From Mixophyes australis (Eukaryota > Chordata > Amphibia > Anura > Limnodynastidae): DNA of 64,000 nt. This document shows, in pieces, positions 10,607 through 21,182 of this stretch (positions within the stretch are counted from its first letter, which is position 1; each line of letters opens with the position of its first letter). The notes under the pieces are model-generated. The model was not told the origin of the DNA. It saw only the letters and a list, made by a program, of their open reading frames with translations, and ran no database searches. Made by a program: the position numbers and the translations under genes. The stretch covers positions 256,308,728 through 256,372,727 of the forward strand of contig JAVHZZ010000004.1 in assembly GCA_036250195.1 (NCBI GenBank). The letters are read 5' to 3'.

Positions 10607-11100
10607 CCTGCGGCTTCCGTCTGAGAGGTCTGTCGGGCGCATGCGCCCTGCCTCGTCCCGTTGCCTAGCAACGGGACGCTACTTTCCCCGCCTCCTGGCT
10701 CCTCCAATCATCATTGTACCTGCCCTATTTAAACCTGGCTCTGGCGCCATTAGGGTGCCAGAGTAACAGGTTCATACCTAGTGTCCTGGTTCTCCTGCTT
10801 CCTTGTTCCCTATTGTGCTTCCATTATTCTGCTCTCCATTGTGACCCGGCTTGGCGACAATCCTTATCTGTGTGACCCATATTGTACTGCGACCTCGGCT
10901 TGTTGACTACCCTCTCGGATTCTCCCTGGTACCGTATATTCCTGATTGGCTCGACCCGGACCGTCTGACCCTTCTACACTACACCGGCAACTGGCTAGTA
11001 GGACCGCGACCTGCGCACCCTGTGCAGCGAAGTCCAAACCTCCTTGCAGGGGTCCCTGGCGAAAACCAGGGGTACGTTAGACTCCGCACCTGCTAGTTCA
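10607..11100 (+). repeat. Gypsy left LTR, truncated at both ends
   Basis: Matches 16462-16946 of the right LTR from ctgcggcttccgtctgagag to cacctgctagttca. It retains the TATA-like tatttaaacc (about 10730) that would position the promoter. It carries an 8-base segment (tggctcct) near 10697 missing from the right LTR. The ORF at 10851-11096 is LTR sequence (a parallel ORF occurs at 16696-16914), not a gene. Confidence 0.9.
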
Positions 11101-11352
11101 TTTAGGGCAGCAAGTGGAACAGCAAGAAGCTAACCAGGCCCAACTCCTGCACTGTATACAAGAGGTGATGTCCCGCCTGGAGGCCCTGAATCTTCCCCAG
11201 GCAGCATCTCCGGCTCCTTCTACTCCTCCTAGCGTGAATGTCGCTACCTCCAGGACTCTACGGACTCCCACTCCCGAAAAATATGACGGTAACCACAAGG
11301 GATGTCGAGGATTCCTCAATCAATGCCGGGAAACTCCACCTCCTAGGCAATA
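11101..11352 (+). pseudogene. Gypsy gag fragment
   Basis: Reads from 11114 as EQQEANQAQLLHCIQEVMSR, then a proline-rich linker, then PEKYDGNHKGCRGFLNQCRE. The pattern of an N-terminal helix, a Pro/Ser linker and the PxKYDG..CRGFLxQC motif is typical of gag of this gypsy group. The sequence then jumps to the protease, so most of capsid and the zinc knuckle are deleted. Confidence 0.8.
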
Positions 11353-11610
11353 AAAGGGAGGTTGTCCTAGGATCCAGTCTCCATACTCCCCACTCCCCTA
11401 AGGATACCAACTTTTTGATGCCAGTCACCCTCAAGATACTTCTCTGGAATGTTCCGCTTTCGTGGATTCTCGATCCGCAGGGCACTTCATCTCCGCCACT
11501 CTGGTGTCCAAGCTTCAGATACCCTCACCTTTTGTCCTCACCGCAGTTGATGGTACCCGAGTCAGCAAGGGCTCCATGTCACTCACCGGACTTTGAGTGC
11601 TACTTCTCGT
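11353..11610 (+). pseudogene. Gypsy aspartic protease fragment
   Basis: The frame around 11422-11600 reads LMPVTLKI, then CSAFVDSRSAGHFISATLVS, then LTAVDGTRVSKGSM. FVDS(G)SAG is the retropepsin active-site motif. Here the Gly after Asp-Ser is Arg (ggatctcga context near 11466), which should inactivate the enzyme. Processing of gag-pol is the known role of this domain. The fragment ends near 11605, where the inserted segment begins. Confidence 0.78.
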
Positions 11611-11848
11611 GTGTTTAGGAACCGTGGCCGTCCACCATCCTGAGGGTCTGCGCATGTGCAGCCCTTTCAAACCTTCAGTACATGTTCCTTTTAGTTAATT
11701 GGCTGATCAGGCAACACTCCCTATTTAAAGCACCTGAGGTCAATACCTCGTTGCCTGATCTTGGAGTCTCATTCCCCATGAGCCTCTGAAGGTGTTCCTG
11801 TTTCCTCGTGTATTCAGCCCCTGCTGATTCCTGTTGTTCGTTTGTGGT

Positions 11849-12168
11849 TTCCAAACCACTTCAACTCTCCTGTGTTTCATCGTGACTGCACCAGCTGATT
11901 CCTATCCGCTGCCTCCGTGCTTCTACAGTTTCCAAACCACTTCAACTCTCCTGTGTTTCATCGTGACTGCACCAGCTGATTCCTATCCGCTGCCTCCGTG
12001 CTTCTACAGTTTCCAAACCACTTCAACTCTCCTGTGTTTCATCGTGACTGCACCAGCTGATTCCTTTCCGCTGCCTCCGTGCTTCTAGTTTCCAGACCAC
12101 TTCAACTCTCCCGTATTTCATCGTGACTGCTCAGCTGATTCCTATCCACTGCCTCCGGGTTTCTGCAG
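11849..12168 (+). repeat. 81-bp tandem repeat, about four units
   Basis: Units begin at ccaaaccacttcaac near 11851, 11932, 12013 and (diverged) 12092, giving periods of 81, 81 and 79. The first three are nearly identical. As 81 is divisible by three, a repeating reading frame stays open, but the codons do not resemble a protein. Confidence 0.93.
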
Positions 12169-12790
12169 TATCCTGCTCATCGCAACTCTCCAGTGCTCAT
12201 CGTCTCTGCAGCCAGCCAATCCGCTGTCTCCGTGTTCTACAGTGTTCCTGCTTGTGTCATCTCGCCTGTCTGCATTGGATCAACGCCCCGCTGCTTTCAT
12301 CTCAGCTAGACCGCCTCAACTCTCCCGTGTTCTCCAGGTGTCCAGTTCTATATACTACTGCTTCCTGAGTATTGTTTCATTCCACGCTGGTCTACCTACC
12401 GTGTGCTGCACCTACTTGATTACCGCTTCCACCCTCCTGGGACTTCGCATTCCTGCCGGCCTCCAGCCGTTCAGGTATCCCTGCACCTCTCTCTGACAGC
12501 CTGCTCTCCTGAACCACGGTATGCATACTTCTCATTGACTGTGCTGGTGTATTGCATATCTTGCGGGACTGAGTTGTTCTCCTCCGGAGTTTCCTATCCA
12601 CTGAGACTATTGCCATCATTTGACTGTGTTCCCTTTCAGCGTGGATAGTTGTTGTGACTTTGTATATTTGTGCAGTGCTGCTCAGTTATTACTATTTTGT
12701 GCATATCATCGTGGGATCAAGTTCAGTGTGCCCGTGTATACTCTGCATTGCATCTATCTCCCCGTGCTCCTCCTCACTTATATATTTCAA

Positions 12791-13130
12791 TGGTACAACT
12801 TGCTAGAGGCAGACCACTGATTCCTGTTTCCTGTGTCACCTGTTTCCAGTATCCTTCCACATAGCAGTGGTACAACTTGCTAGAGGCAGACCATTGTTCC
12901 CTGTTCCCTGAGTCACCTGTTTCCAGTATCCTTTCACATAGCAGTGGTACAACTTGCTAACGCAGACCACTGACTCCCCGGATACCTTCATCTGGATTCC
13001 ATTCCTGCACCCAGACAGCGGTACAACTTGCTATACGCAGACCGCTGACTCTCATCACCTCCTTGTTACTTCTGGACATTCCTTCACTATAGCAGTGGTA
13101 CAACTTGCTATCCGCAGACCACTGACTACC
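12791..13130 (+). repeat. 77-bp tandem repeat with a covarying stem, five units
   Basis: Units carry ggtacaacttgcta at about 12791, 12868, 12945, 13019 and 13096 (periods near 77). Each has a short stem, cagtggt...accactg, around this motif. In the fourth unit both sides changed together to cagcggt...accgctg, keeping the pairing. The second unit keeps pairing through a G-T wobble. Confidence 0.9.
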
Positions 13131-13374
13131 CTCACGTTTCCTTGTCCATCCAGTTCCTCGTGTACAGTTATCCTCCTATTACCTGTGCTGCTAGTCATAG
13201 ACTTTCCTCGAGCATACTCTTACCATCTGCTGTCTCCTGTTCCGTGATCACCCCGCTACCAGAGTACCATTATACCAACTATACTGCTCTGGTAAGTCCA
13301 TCATCTGGTGATACCTGGGTAAAGACTCCTAGTGCCCGTGACACTCCATCACCTGTATCACATACCCAGTTTGG

Positions 13375-14640
13375 TTGCAGGTAGGGGTACTTCACCACAA
13401 GTGGATCGAGTTCCTGGTCATTCCGCAGTCCGTCAATTCCATCATCTTGGGTTTACCCTGGCTCAGAACGCATTCTCCACAGTTCGACTGGCTTCATGCC
13501 CAAGTATCCTCCTGGGGCTCTTCTTGTTTCAACAAGTGTATCTCTAAGGTCCACCCACCTAACCACTTACATGGTCTTTCTATTGCCTCTCAAAGCAAGC
13601 TCCCAGTACCGTACTTAGAATTTCTGGATGTTTTCAGCAAGTCCGCCGCTGAGAGTCTACCTCCACATCGTGCGTGGGATTGTCCCATCAAACTTTTACC
13701 TGGGAAGACCATCCCTAAGGGTAGAGTCTACCCGCTCTCTCTACCTGAAACCCAAGCTATGTCTCAGTATATCTCTGACAATTTTCAGCGGGGATTCATC
13801 AGGAAGTCTTCCTCCCCCGCAGGGACTGGATTCTTTTTTGTTAAAAAGATAGATGGCTCATTAAGACCCTGTATAGACTACTGTCGCCTGAAAGCAATCA
13901 CCATCAAAAACAGCTATCCTCTTCCTCTTATTACAGAACTTTTCGACCGCATCCAGGGGGCCAAGATTTTTTCTAAATTGAATCTTAGAGGAGCTTATAA
14001 TTTTATACGCATTCGGAAAGGCGATGAATGGAAAACTGCATTCAACACCCGCGACAGGCATTACGAGTACCTAGTGATGCCCTTCGGGCTCTGTAATACT
14101 CCAGCAGTTTTTCAAGATCTCGTCAATGAGATCTTCAGGGATCTTCTCTACCAATCCGTAATTGTCTACTTGGACGATATTCTAGTATTCTCATCTGATC
14201 TATGTTCTCATCGTTTCCATGTCAAGACAGTTCTCTCTCGTCTCAGGAAGCATTCCCTGTATTGCAAGCTCGAGAAATGCCTCTTTGAATGTTCCCAGGT
14301 GCCTTTCCTTTGTTATCTAGTATCTGGCACTGGTCTCCAAATGGACCCAGAGAAAGTAGATGCCATCAACTGGCCATTACCCGCTAGCCTGAAAGCTACA
14401 CAACGCTTCATCGGGTTTGCCAACTATTACCGTCAATTTATTAAAGGTTTCTCTTCCATCATCGCTCCTATTACGGCCTTGACCCGCAAGGGGGTCTGCT
14501 GCAGATCATGGCCTGCTGAGGCGATAACAGCCTTCAAGACAGGAAAGCCTTCAAGAAAGAAGCCTTCATTGTGGCTCCCATCCTTAAACAGCCAGACCAA
14601 GGGAGACCTTTCATGCTCGAGGTTGACGCTTCTTCGGTAG
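13375..14640 (+). pseudogene. Gypsy reverse transcriptase (421-codon frame)
   Basis: Reverse transcriptase of the gypsy element. The frame starts in the protease-RT linker (SIILGLPWLRTHSPQFDW) and contains GSLRPCIDYCRLKAITIKNSYPLP (RT motifs 2-3), motif 4 region IFSKLNLRGAYNFIRI (usual KLDLRGAYN, so the catalytic Asp is Asn here), motif B EYLVMPFGLCNTPAVFQ and the catalytic motif VYLDDILVFS (about 14164-14193). Thumb and connection follow (FIGFANYYRQFIKGFS). A frameshift near 14510 separates it from RNase H. It makes cDNA from the element RNA in active relatives. This copy is disabled by the Asp to Asn change and the frameshift. Confidence 0.93.
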
Positions 14641-14924
14641 GAATTGGGGCTGTCTCTTTGGAGACGTGCAGATTTCTGTCTAAAAAAAATTCCAGCTGCG
14701 AATTAAATTATGGGATCGGAGATAAGGAGCTCCTAGCCATTAAAATAGCTTTGGAAGAATGGCGCTACCTTCTCGAAGGGGCATTACATCCTGCGACTGT
14801 AATGACTGATCACAAGAATCTTAGGAGGCTCAGTGTCTCAAACTCTGCCAGGCTCGCTGGTCTCTTTTTTTTTTTCTTGATTCCAAATCATCCTGAACTT
14901 TCGCCCTGGTTCCAAAAATTGTAA
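14571..14924 (+). pseudogene. Gypsy RNase H
   Basis: Reads [20 protein letters not shown], then GIGAVS, then [20 protein letters not shown] and VMTDHKNL. These fit the gypsy RNase H motifs with catalytic D (EVDAS), E (DKELLAI) and D (TDHKNL). It overlaps the preceding frame because of the frameshift near 14510. A T-run near 14863 marks another slip, after which [11 protein letters not shown] is out of register. It degrades the RNA strand during cDNA synthesis in active elements. Confidence 0.88.
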
Positions 14925-15029
14925 AGCCGATGCATTATCCAGATCATTCGATAATACGGACTCCTTGGTCTCAGAGGATAACAAAACCATCCTTAACCCC
15001 ATTCAAGTGGTGGCAATCATCAACTCCTC

Positions 15030-16346
15030 TTCCGTCTCTCCTCCTCCTGGACGCTCCTTTGTAGACCCACATCTCCGGCCCAAACTTTTGTGCTGGGCAC
15101 AAGATTCTAAAAATTTGCAGGTCATGCTGGTTACAAGAGGACTAAGGAATTCCTTTCCAGATACTATTGGTGGCCTTCCCTAGGTTCTGATGTTCAGAAG
15201 TTTGTGTCAGCATACTGTATAGGTGCACGACACAAGACTCCTAGGCAAAGTCCTCCTGGTCTTCTACTTCCGCTTCCCATTCCTGACTCTCCGTGGATCA
15301 GTATTATGATGTATTTCATCACCGACCTTCCTCGGAGTCACGACTATAATACCATCTGGGTCGTGGTAGACCGCTTCTCAAAGATGTCTCACTTCATCCC
15401 ATGTAAAGGTCTTCCTTCAGCTCCTGAGCTCGCAAATCTGTTTTTAAAGAATGTATTCCGTCTCCACGGGTGTCCTCAAAAGATCATCTCCGATAGGGGA
15501 GTACAGTTTGTGGCTAAATTCTGGAGAGCCTTTTGCACCAAGATTGGAGTCAAACTCAAATTCTCTTCCGGCTACCACCCTCAAACTAATGGACAAACGG
15601 AAAGAGCAAACCAGGATCTGGAGTGTTTTCTATGATGCTTCACTTCGGAGAATCAAGCTTCTTGGAGTGACCTCCTTTATTGGACCGAATTTGCCCATAA
15701 TAATCTCTTACATTCTTCCTCTGGTTATTCTCCTTTTTTCGTGATCTATGGTAGACATCCTACTCCTCCTTTCCTATCCGAGACTCCAGCATCTCCTGTG
15801 CCTGCTGCTGACTCCCTCATTCACGATTTATCACAAATCTGGACCAAAGCCAAGGCAACACTTTCTACTTCAGTGCAACGACATAAGATTGTTGCTGACC
15901 GCCGTCGAAAGAATCTTCTGGTACTGAAAGTGGGAGATCGTGTATGGCTGGCAACTCGCAACCTCCGGCTCAGAGTTCCGTTGATGAAATTGGCTCCCCG
16001 GTTTATAGGTCCTTTTACTATCTCTCAAGTCATCAACCCCGTTTCTTACAAACTCTCATTACCTCCTTCCCTCAGAATCCATGACACCTTCCATATCTCC
16101 CTGCTAAAACCTCTAGTCCTCAACGAATTCTTCAAAGAACCTGTCTCTCCTCCACCCGTCAAGACCTCTCTGGGGGACGAATTCGAAGTAGAGAGAATTC
16201 TGAAGTTTTATTTTGTTCGAGGTAATCCCCAGTATCTTGTGCATTGGAAGGGCTATGGCCCTGAGGAGAGATCCTGGATCCCGGAGGCTGATCTTCATGC
16301 TCCTCGTCTCCTTGACAAATTCCTGGAGAGGATGACCCTTCTTTGA
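15030..16346 (+). pseudogene. Gypsy integrase with C-terminal chromodomain
   Basis: The zinc-binding region (about 15060-15240) is frameshifted, and its CxxC has become CIGARHK. From 15204 one frame runs to 16346 with a single TGA at about 15633 (likely CGA to TGA). Core motifs: IMMYFITDLPRS (usual MDFI, so the first catalytic Asp is Tyr), IISDRGVQF (second Asp kept) and GYHPQTNGQTERANQDLE (Glu kept). A GPF module follows (RFIGPFTISQVINPVSYKL). A chromodomain ends the protein (FEVERIL, YLVHWKGYGPEERSWIPEADL), which in chromoviruses directs integration to modified chromatin. The chromodomain looks intact; the catalytic centre is not. Confidence 0.92.
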
Positions 16347-16370
16347 GGGAGAGGAAGAGGGGGGGGGGTA
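16343..16370 (+). promoter_or_regulatory. Gypsy polypurine tract
   Basis: gagggagaggaagagg followed by a G-run directly precedes the right LTR. This is the usual primer for plus-strand DNA synthesis. It follows the integrase stop within a few bases. Confidence 0.88.
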
Positions 16371-16371
16371 C

Positions 16372-17008
16372 TGTCAGGCACCATCCCCGCAGATATCGTC
16401 AGTCGGGGACGGATGCCTTCCTTCCGGCCGCAGCGCTCTGTTGCTAGGCAACAGTCGCACTGCGGCTTCCGTCTGAGAGGTCTGTCAGGCGCATGCGCCC
16501 AGCCTCATCCCACTGCCTAGTAACGGGACGCTACTTTCCCCGCCTCCACCAATCATCATTGTACCTGCCCTATTTAAACCTGGCTCTGGCGCCATTAGGG
16601 TGCCAGAGTAAGCGGTTCATACCTAGTGTCCTGGTTCTCCCGCTTCCTTGTTCCCTATCGTGCTTCCATTTTTCTGCTCTCCGTTGTGACCCGGCTTGGC
16701 GACCATCCTTATCTGTGTGACCCATATTGTACTGCGACCTCGGCTTCTTGACTACCCTCTCGGATTCTCCCTGGTACCGTATATTCCTGATTGGCTCGAC
16801 CCGGACCGTCTGACCCTTCTACACTACACAGGCAACTGGCTAGTAGGACCGCGTCCTGCGTACCCTGTGCAGCGAAGTCCAAATCTCCTTGCGGGGGTCC
16901 CTGGCGACAACTAGTGGTACGTTAGACTCTGCACCTGCTAGTTCAGTAGCGCCAATTCCAGTTAGTGTTCAGTTCCATTATACTCCTCAGAAGGCCTGCG
17001 GCCTGACA
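16372..17008 (+). repeat. Gypsy right LTR, complete
   Basis: 637 bp from tgtcaggc to gcctgaca, with perfect 8-bp terminal inverted repeats. It shares its interior with the left LTR (10607-11100), including the TATA-like tatttaaacc near 16571. It is followed directly by DIRS gag sequence (agaagcagctgagaccctg). Confidence 0.93.
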
Positions 17009-17262
17009 AGAAGCAGCTGAGACCCTGCTATTTGTGTTAGACAAGGCAGAGAGAAGGGGAGTTAGAATGTTCCCTGGATCCTCTAGCGGCATCTAATCTA
17101 GCCCTACTTAAATCCGTTAGCAGAGCGACTCTTCTAATAGGCCAATCATTTAATTACATAACCAATACACGGAGGTCTAAGTGGCTGACCAGAGCTGGTA
17201 TGGCAGACCTTGCTCCCAAATCTCTTGAGTTCCTAAATCTGACAGAAGCAGACAAAGGAGAA
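17009..17262 (+). pseudogene. DIRS-2 gag fragment, left
   Basis: DIRS gag reading LDKAER-like and MADLAPKSLEFLNLTEAD, matching DIRS-1 (560-800) and DIRS-3 (31500-31720). It is bounded on the left by the gypsy right LTR and on the right by PLE-4. Part of the same gag interval occurs again at 19620-19795, so this and the right fragment are either two copies or a duplicated one. Confidence 0.8.
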
Positions 17263-19484
17263 CTCAGAGAATGGGAGAGCAACCCACAGAAACAACGCAG
17301 AAGACAAAAATATTAGAAAAACAAAATGATTGTCTTCGAATGATTAATCTGTCTGATAAAAATTTAACCCAAACTCAGATCAATATCTTAACAAGAGGAC
17401 TGTCTTTTTCTCCAACAATGGATATCAATCGATTTGAAATCGAGAAAGATTTATATTTTTTGGGGAGAAGACTAGAACGACATCCCCTTAAGAAATGTTG
17501 AAACTGATGTAAACCCCCTTGCTATAACAGAGTTAGAGGAGGTTCAATCTACTTCTCTTGAATCTCAGGACTTACTACTGATTAATATATTAGAACTACA
17601 AACAGGAATCTGGACATAGATCTATGCCAGTGCAGGATCCTGATAAATTCTCTTGAAGAAGAAATCTACATTTTGTCCTAATTCTATGATATGTCCTCCG
17701 GTTTCTGTTTTTTTTTTAAATTAGTCTCTAATGATTGGATGATTTGATGTCTAAGTTCAATGTCAAAAACTCCAATATTACTGCAGAGGAAAGAAAAGCC
17801 TTAAAATAAATTAGTCAATGGGAGGATGTGATCATAAAACCTTCGGACAATGGAGGAAATATAGTCCTTAGGTCTACAAAGGACTATAGGATGGAAGTAT
17901 TAAATAAACTTCACAATAGAAATTGTTATCATAAGTCGACATGAAATCCCACTACTTCTTATCTGGAAATATACCATTAGCTGATTAATCGTGCTTTAGA
18001 AGAAGGAGTGATAACTAAGGGAAACCATGACTTTTTATGGCTTGAAAATCCCAGAATATCTACCTTTTATGTGTTACCAAAGTTCCACAAAAACGAGAAG
18101 AAACCACCAGGCAGACCCATTGTCTCAAGCATTGGGAATTTGACCGAGAAAGCTAGCATTTATGTGGATGCCCACTTGAGAGCATTTGTTTATACACTAC
18201 TGTCATATATGAGGGATACCCTTGATGTTCTGTGAAAAATTCAGAACATATCAGTTAAGGATGACACATGTTTATGTACATGTGACATAGAAGCACTCTA
18301 TACGAGTATTGAACATAAGAAAGGCCTCTATGAGTCAAACAATTTCTTGATACTAAAGTTAAAAATAACCACAATGACTATCCTTAACCTATTAGAATTT
18401 ATACTATCCAAAAATTATTTTATTTTTGACGGCCAATTCTTTTTGCAAATGAGAGGTACAGCGATGGGCACAACGTGTGCCCCCACATATGCAAATATTT
18501 AATTGGGATGATGGGAGCGGGAAATGGTGTTTTCAACTGAGAAATATACACAATTTGTCACTGTCTGGTTATGATTCATAGACAATATTTTTATTACAAG
18601 GGGATGTACAAATCCTTAAAGAATTCATAAACCATCTGAACATTAATCAAATGAATCTTAAATTAACTTATGTTAGCTCCACACAAGTAACATTTTTGGA
18701 TCCGACTATCAGTTACTGAATACAGAGAACTAAGTACGGATATGTTCAGGAAAAAGACAGCGACAAATAGCATTCTACACGCCTCAAGCTCTCATCTCCC
18801 AGCAACGATCAAGAGTATCCCTCAAAGAGAATATCTACGTAAAAAACGTAACTGTAGTGATCAAATAACTTTCCAGAAACGAGTGGATGAACTACGCACA
18901 AGACTTCTTAAAAGAGGCTATAGCAAAAATCTGATAAAGAAATCTTATAATGAAACAAAGTAGCAAGAGAAAAATTGTTTTTCCTAGAAAGGCTTGAGAT
19001 GCAAAAATAAGATTAATCAGTACATTTAATAAACAATGGAGTGGAATTCAATCTATATTAAAAAAACATATAGGTGTTCTGCAATCAGATTGCGATTTAC
19101 AAGAAGTGGTGGGAGACAGAATCCCCACGAGTTGGAAAAGATCTAAAAACCTTAGAGACATTCTGGTACATAGTCATTATCAATCTCAAATAAATACCAT
19201 GACAGGAATCCTTAATAAAACTATTGGCTTCTTTCCCTATGGTAGGTGCAAAGCTTGCAAGTTCACAAGAAAAACGAAAATATTTAAAGATAGATTTAAT
19301 AGAGAACATACTATCCAAAGCTTTATCAATTGTGACACTCAAGGAGTGATATATTGCCTGACTTGTTCTTGCGGTTTAAGTTATATCGGAATGACCAGTA
19401 GACCCCTTAAACAAAGGTTACTGGAGCACATTGGTAATATCCATAATGCAGAACAAGATGTGAAAAGGTTTAGAACATTAACTA
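17263..19484 (+). pseudogene. Degenerate Penelope-like element PLE-4
   Basis: Heavily mutated PLE coding region of a lineage close to PLE-3. Readable parts: N-terminal segment (17271-17501), IIKPSDNGGNIVLRSTKDY near 17830, PPGRPIVSSIGNLTEKAS near 18108, motif A CDIEALYTSIEH near 18280, motif B MRGTAMGTTCAPTYANI near 18450, motif C FIDNIF near 18577 (last catalytic Asp is Asn), RKKTATNSILHASSSHLP near 18748, and the GIY-YIG endonuclease GVIYCLTCSCGLSYIGMTSR near 19345. Stops and shifts are frequent. The endonuclease is cut off at about 19484, inside the segment that PLE-3 reads as TNMKPLTTVAK. No terminal repeat is visible on either side, so the element lacks its ends. Confidence 0.85.
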
Positions 19485-19573
19485 AAGTGGTAGTTAATGT
19501 TCTAAATGAATCAATGCCAGGGGCAAGTAATGTCGGTACAGATGTACCGACATTACTTTCCCCTGGCATTGAT
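19469..19573. repeat. Double hairpin at the PLE-4/DIRS junction
   Basis: Two adjacent inverted repeats. The first has perfect 16-bp arms (19469-19484 and 19491-19506) with a 6-bp loop; the second has 30-bp arms with one mismatch (19510-19539 and 19544-19573) and a 4-bp loop. The outer left arm is PLE coding sequence and the outer right arm is DIRS gag sequence. The two inner arms together are the reverse complement of a DIRS-to-PLE joint. Confidence 0.92.
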
Positions 19574-20354
19574 CCATCTTTAGCCTCTATAGTGGGGGAA
19601 AAGAGACACAATGTCCCCGCACATTAAGGAAGATCCAATACAAAATAGCAGAGGCAGCTAGACCCCTGCTATTTGTGTTATACAAGGCAGAGAGAGAAGG
19701 GGAGTCAGAATGTTCCCTGCATCCTCTAGCGGCATCTAATCCAGCCCTACTTAAATCCGCTAGCAGAGCAACTCTTATAATAGGCCAATCATTTTGGACT
19801 TCAGTTTATAGAAGAGGCCAAGGCACGCCAAAAAGCCTGAAAATCCTTCTCAGACTTCAAGAAAGCGAATGAGCCTTTCAGGAGGCCCTTTCCACTAGGG
19901 GGTCAGATTTCGAGAACCACTGGTCCAGCCCAACACTTCCAAGGCACAAGAAGAGCCCAAAGAGGAGGCTTTGTGCACAGATCACATGATGCTACCAGAG
20001 GATCAGTCATAAATACATCGATCAACTCTATCAGAGGCCGCAGATACGGTAGGTTTACCCATTTATCCTTTTTTTTCTTCATTAGAAAACTCACAGAGAG
20101 TCATATTTGGAGTGGCAGCAGTTTACCACAGACAGGTGGTTGTTAAAAATAATCCAGTCCGGGATAAAACACCCTAAATTTGTTTCCCGCACCAGGAATT
20201 TCATATTCCTTGTACAAGGAATTGCAGTCCTCAGTTAAATGAAGTACTGGCACTGCCTCTACGGCAAATAAAATTATAGTTGTCGGATCCAACTGCCAAA
20301 GGCTGGACCAGGCACTTATTTCCTATAAGAAAGCAAGGCAGTTCTATAAGACCA
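19544..20354 (+). pseudogene. DIRS-2 gag to RT fragment, right
   Basis: DIRS sequence: end of a gag segment (DPSLASIVGEKRHNVP), RQREKG-type stretch, then a deletion joining the ANHF position to GLQFIEEAKARQ with a short T-run at the joint. Next come KKANEPFRRPF, QISRTTGPAQHFQGTRRAQRGG and the start of RT (FPIRKQGSSIRP) at 20320-20354. Frames are broken. It is interrupted at 20354 by PLE-2 and resumes with VQNVKA at 26326, matching 32250-32280 of DIRS-3. Confidence 0.82.
20339..20354. repeat. PLE-2 target-site duplication, left
   Basis: cagttctataagacca is repeated exactly at 26310-26325. DIRS-3 has the uninterrupted site once (about 32249-32264, with one base difference). Confidence 0.92.
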
Positions 20355-21182
20355 TATACTGGAGATTCCCGTGGCGCCAAAAATAACATATAAAGTATAG
20401 GTGTAGCAAAACCACTTTATTAGTACAAGTGGGTTAGAAGGTCCAGTACCACAAATAGCAGACAGTGTTATAAATATAAAAGCAATCGGGTACTGCTATT
20501 CAGCTGGATGGCGGCAGTAATCCTATACCAATGATATGACAGATAGGTACATAAATGAACTCTGATAATAAAGAGTTCAATCGCAACAAAATTTCCCTGA
20601 AGTCAAAATGTACAACGATGGATGCAAAATGCATGTAAGTGCTCAGTGGCAAAATAACAGACTGTAGTTCAGTATGCAAAGTAGACAGGGTGCAAATATA
20701 TACCTGTTGACTGGCATAGATCAGACGTCAATGCTGGTGTCAATGGATATAGATCAATATGTGGTCTCTAATAGTAAAGAGTTCAATCATCACATATGAT
20801 ACAAATATGAAGTATATTGGACATCTGTATAAAGATATGAGGTCCCAATAAGAAGGAGTCAGTGTTCACAGTTTATTGGACCGGTTAGTATTCTTCCATA
20901 TGGGCCTCGTGAGTATGCACAATATAGTCCCTGGTAGGTACAGATATTGCTGTGACCGACGAACCTACCCAAACTGTAGTTGAATGTAAAGTATGAATGA
21001 TCATATGTTGAAGTACTGCACAGACAATAGTGTCAGTGTGATAGTGAAGCAATCTTGCATTTGTTTAAAAAATCACTGGGTGTGATAACCATAGGTATAT
21101 CCTGCGTAGACTGACCCAAATGTTAATAGCGAGGGCATGATGTACTGCAGTGATGCAGTTATCGATAGACTCCAAATGGAAT
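20355..21182 (-). repeat. PLE-2 5' inverted copy of its 3' region
   Basis: About 826 bp forming the reverse complement of about 25374-26203. For example, the tip tatactggagattcccgtgg pairs with the stretch ending at 26203, and tcgatagactccaaatgga at 21162 pairs with the one at 25375. It is followed directly by the 121-bp direct terminal repeat. Confidence 0.93.

Larger units (their letters stand above)
11612..13343 (+). mobile_element. Tandem-repeat-rich LTR-like insertion within gypsy pol
   Basis: GC-balanced, pyrimidine-rich, non-coding segment splitting the gypsy protease from the reverse transcriptase. Its start (tgtttaggaaccgtgg) and end (gtgcccgtgaca) fit a TG...CA LTR, and ccctatttaaagc near 11720 could be a TATA element. 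It contains two tandem arrays (81 bp at 11849-12168; 77 bp at 12791-13130). No flanking 5-bp duplication matches at these ends, so the boundaries are approximate. It may be a solo LTR of another gypsy family. ORFs across it are repeat read-through. Confidence 0.55.
10607..17008 (+). mobile_element. Ty3/gypsy chromovirus-type LTR retrotransposon, defective
   Basis: LTR retrotransposon with gag remnant, protease, reverse transcriptase, RNase H, integrase and C-terminal chromodomain, in the order of Ty3/gypsy chromoviruses. The right LTR is complete (16372-17008); the left LTR lacks about 90 bp at its start and about 60 bp at its end, and the primer binding site and start of gag are gone. A 1.7-kb foreign LTR-like segment splits the protease from the reverse transcriptase. 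The right LTR abuts DIRS gag sequence but the left flank is unrelated AT-rich DNA, so the left boundary was rearranged after insertion. No envelope-like frame is present. Confidence 0.93.

Noticed and set aside
11834..12088. 84-codon ORF with a perfect 27-residue repeat, apparently a repeat protein
   Set aside because: It is the 81-bp tandem DNA repeat of an LTR-like segment; the period is divisible by three, so the frame stays open by arithmetic.
12791..13130. Regularly spaced repeats resembling a CRISPR array
   Set aside because: The whole 77-bp unit repeats, not short repeats with unique spacers, and the context is an LTR element in vertebrate-like DNA.
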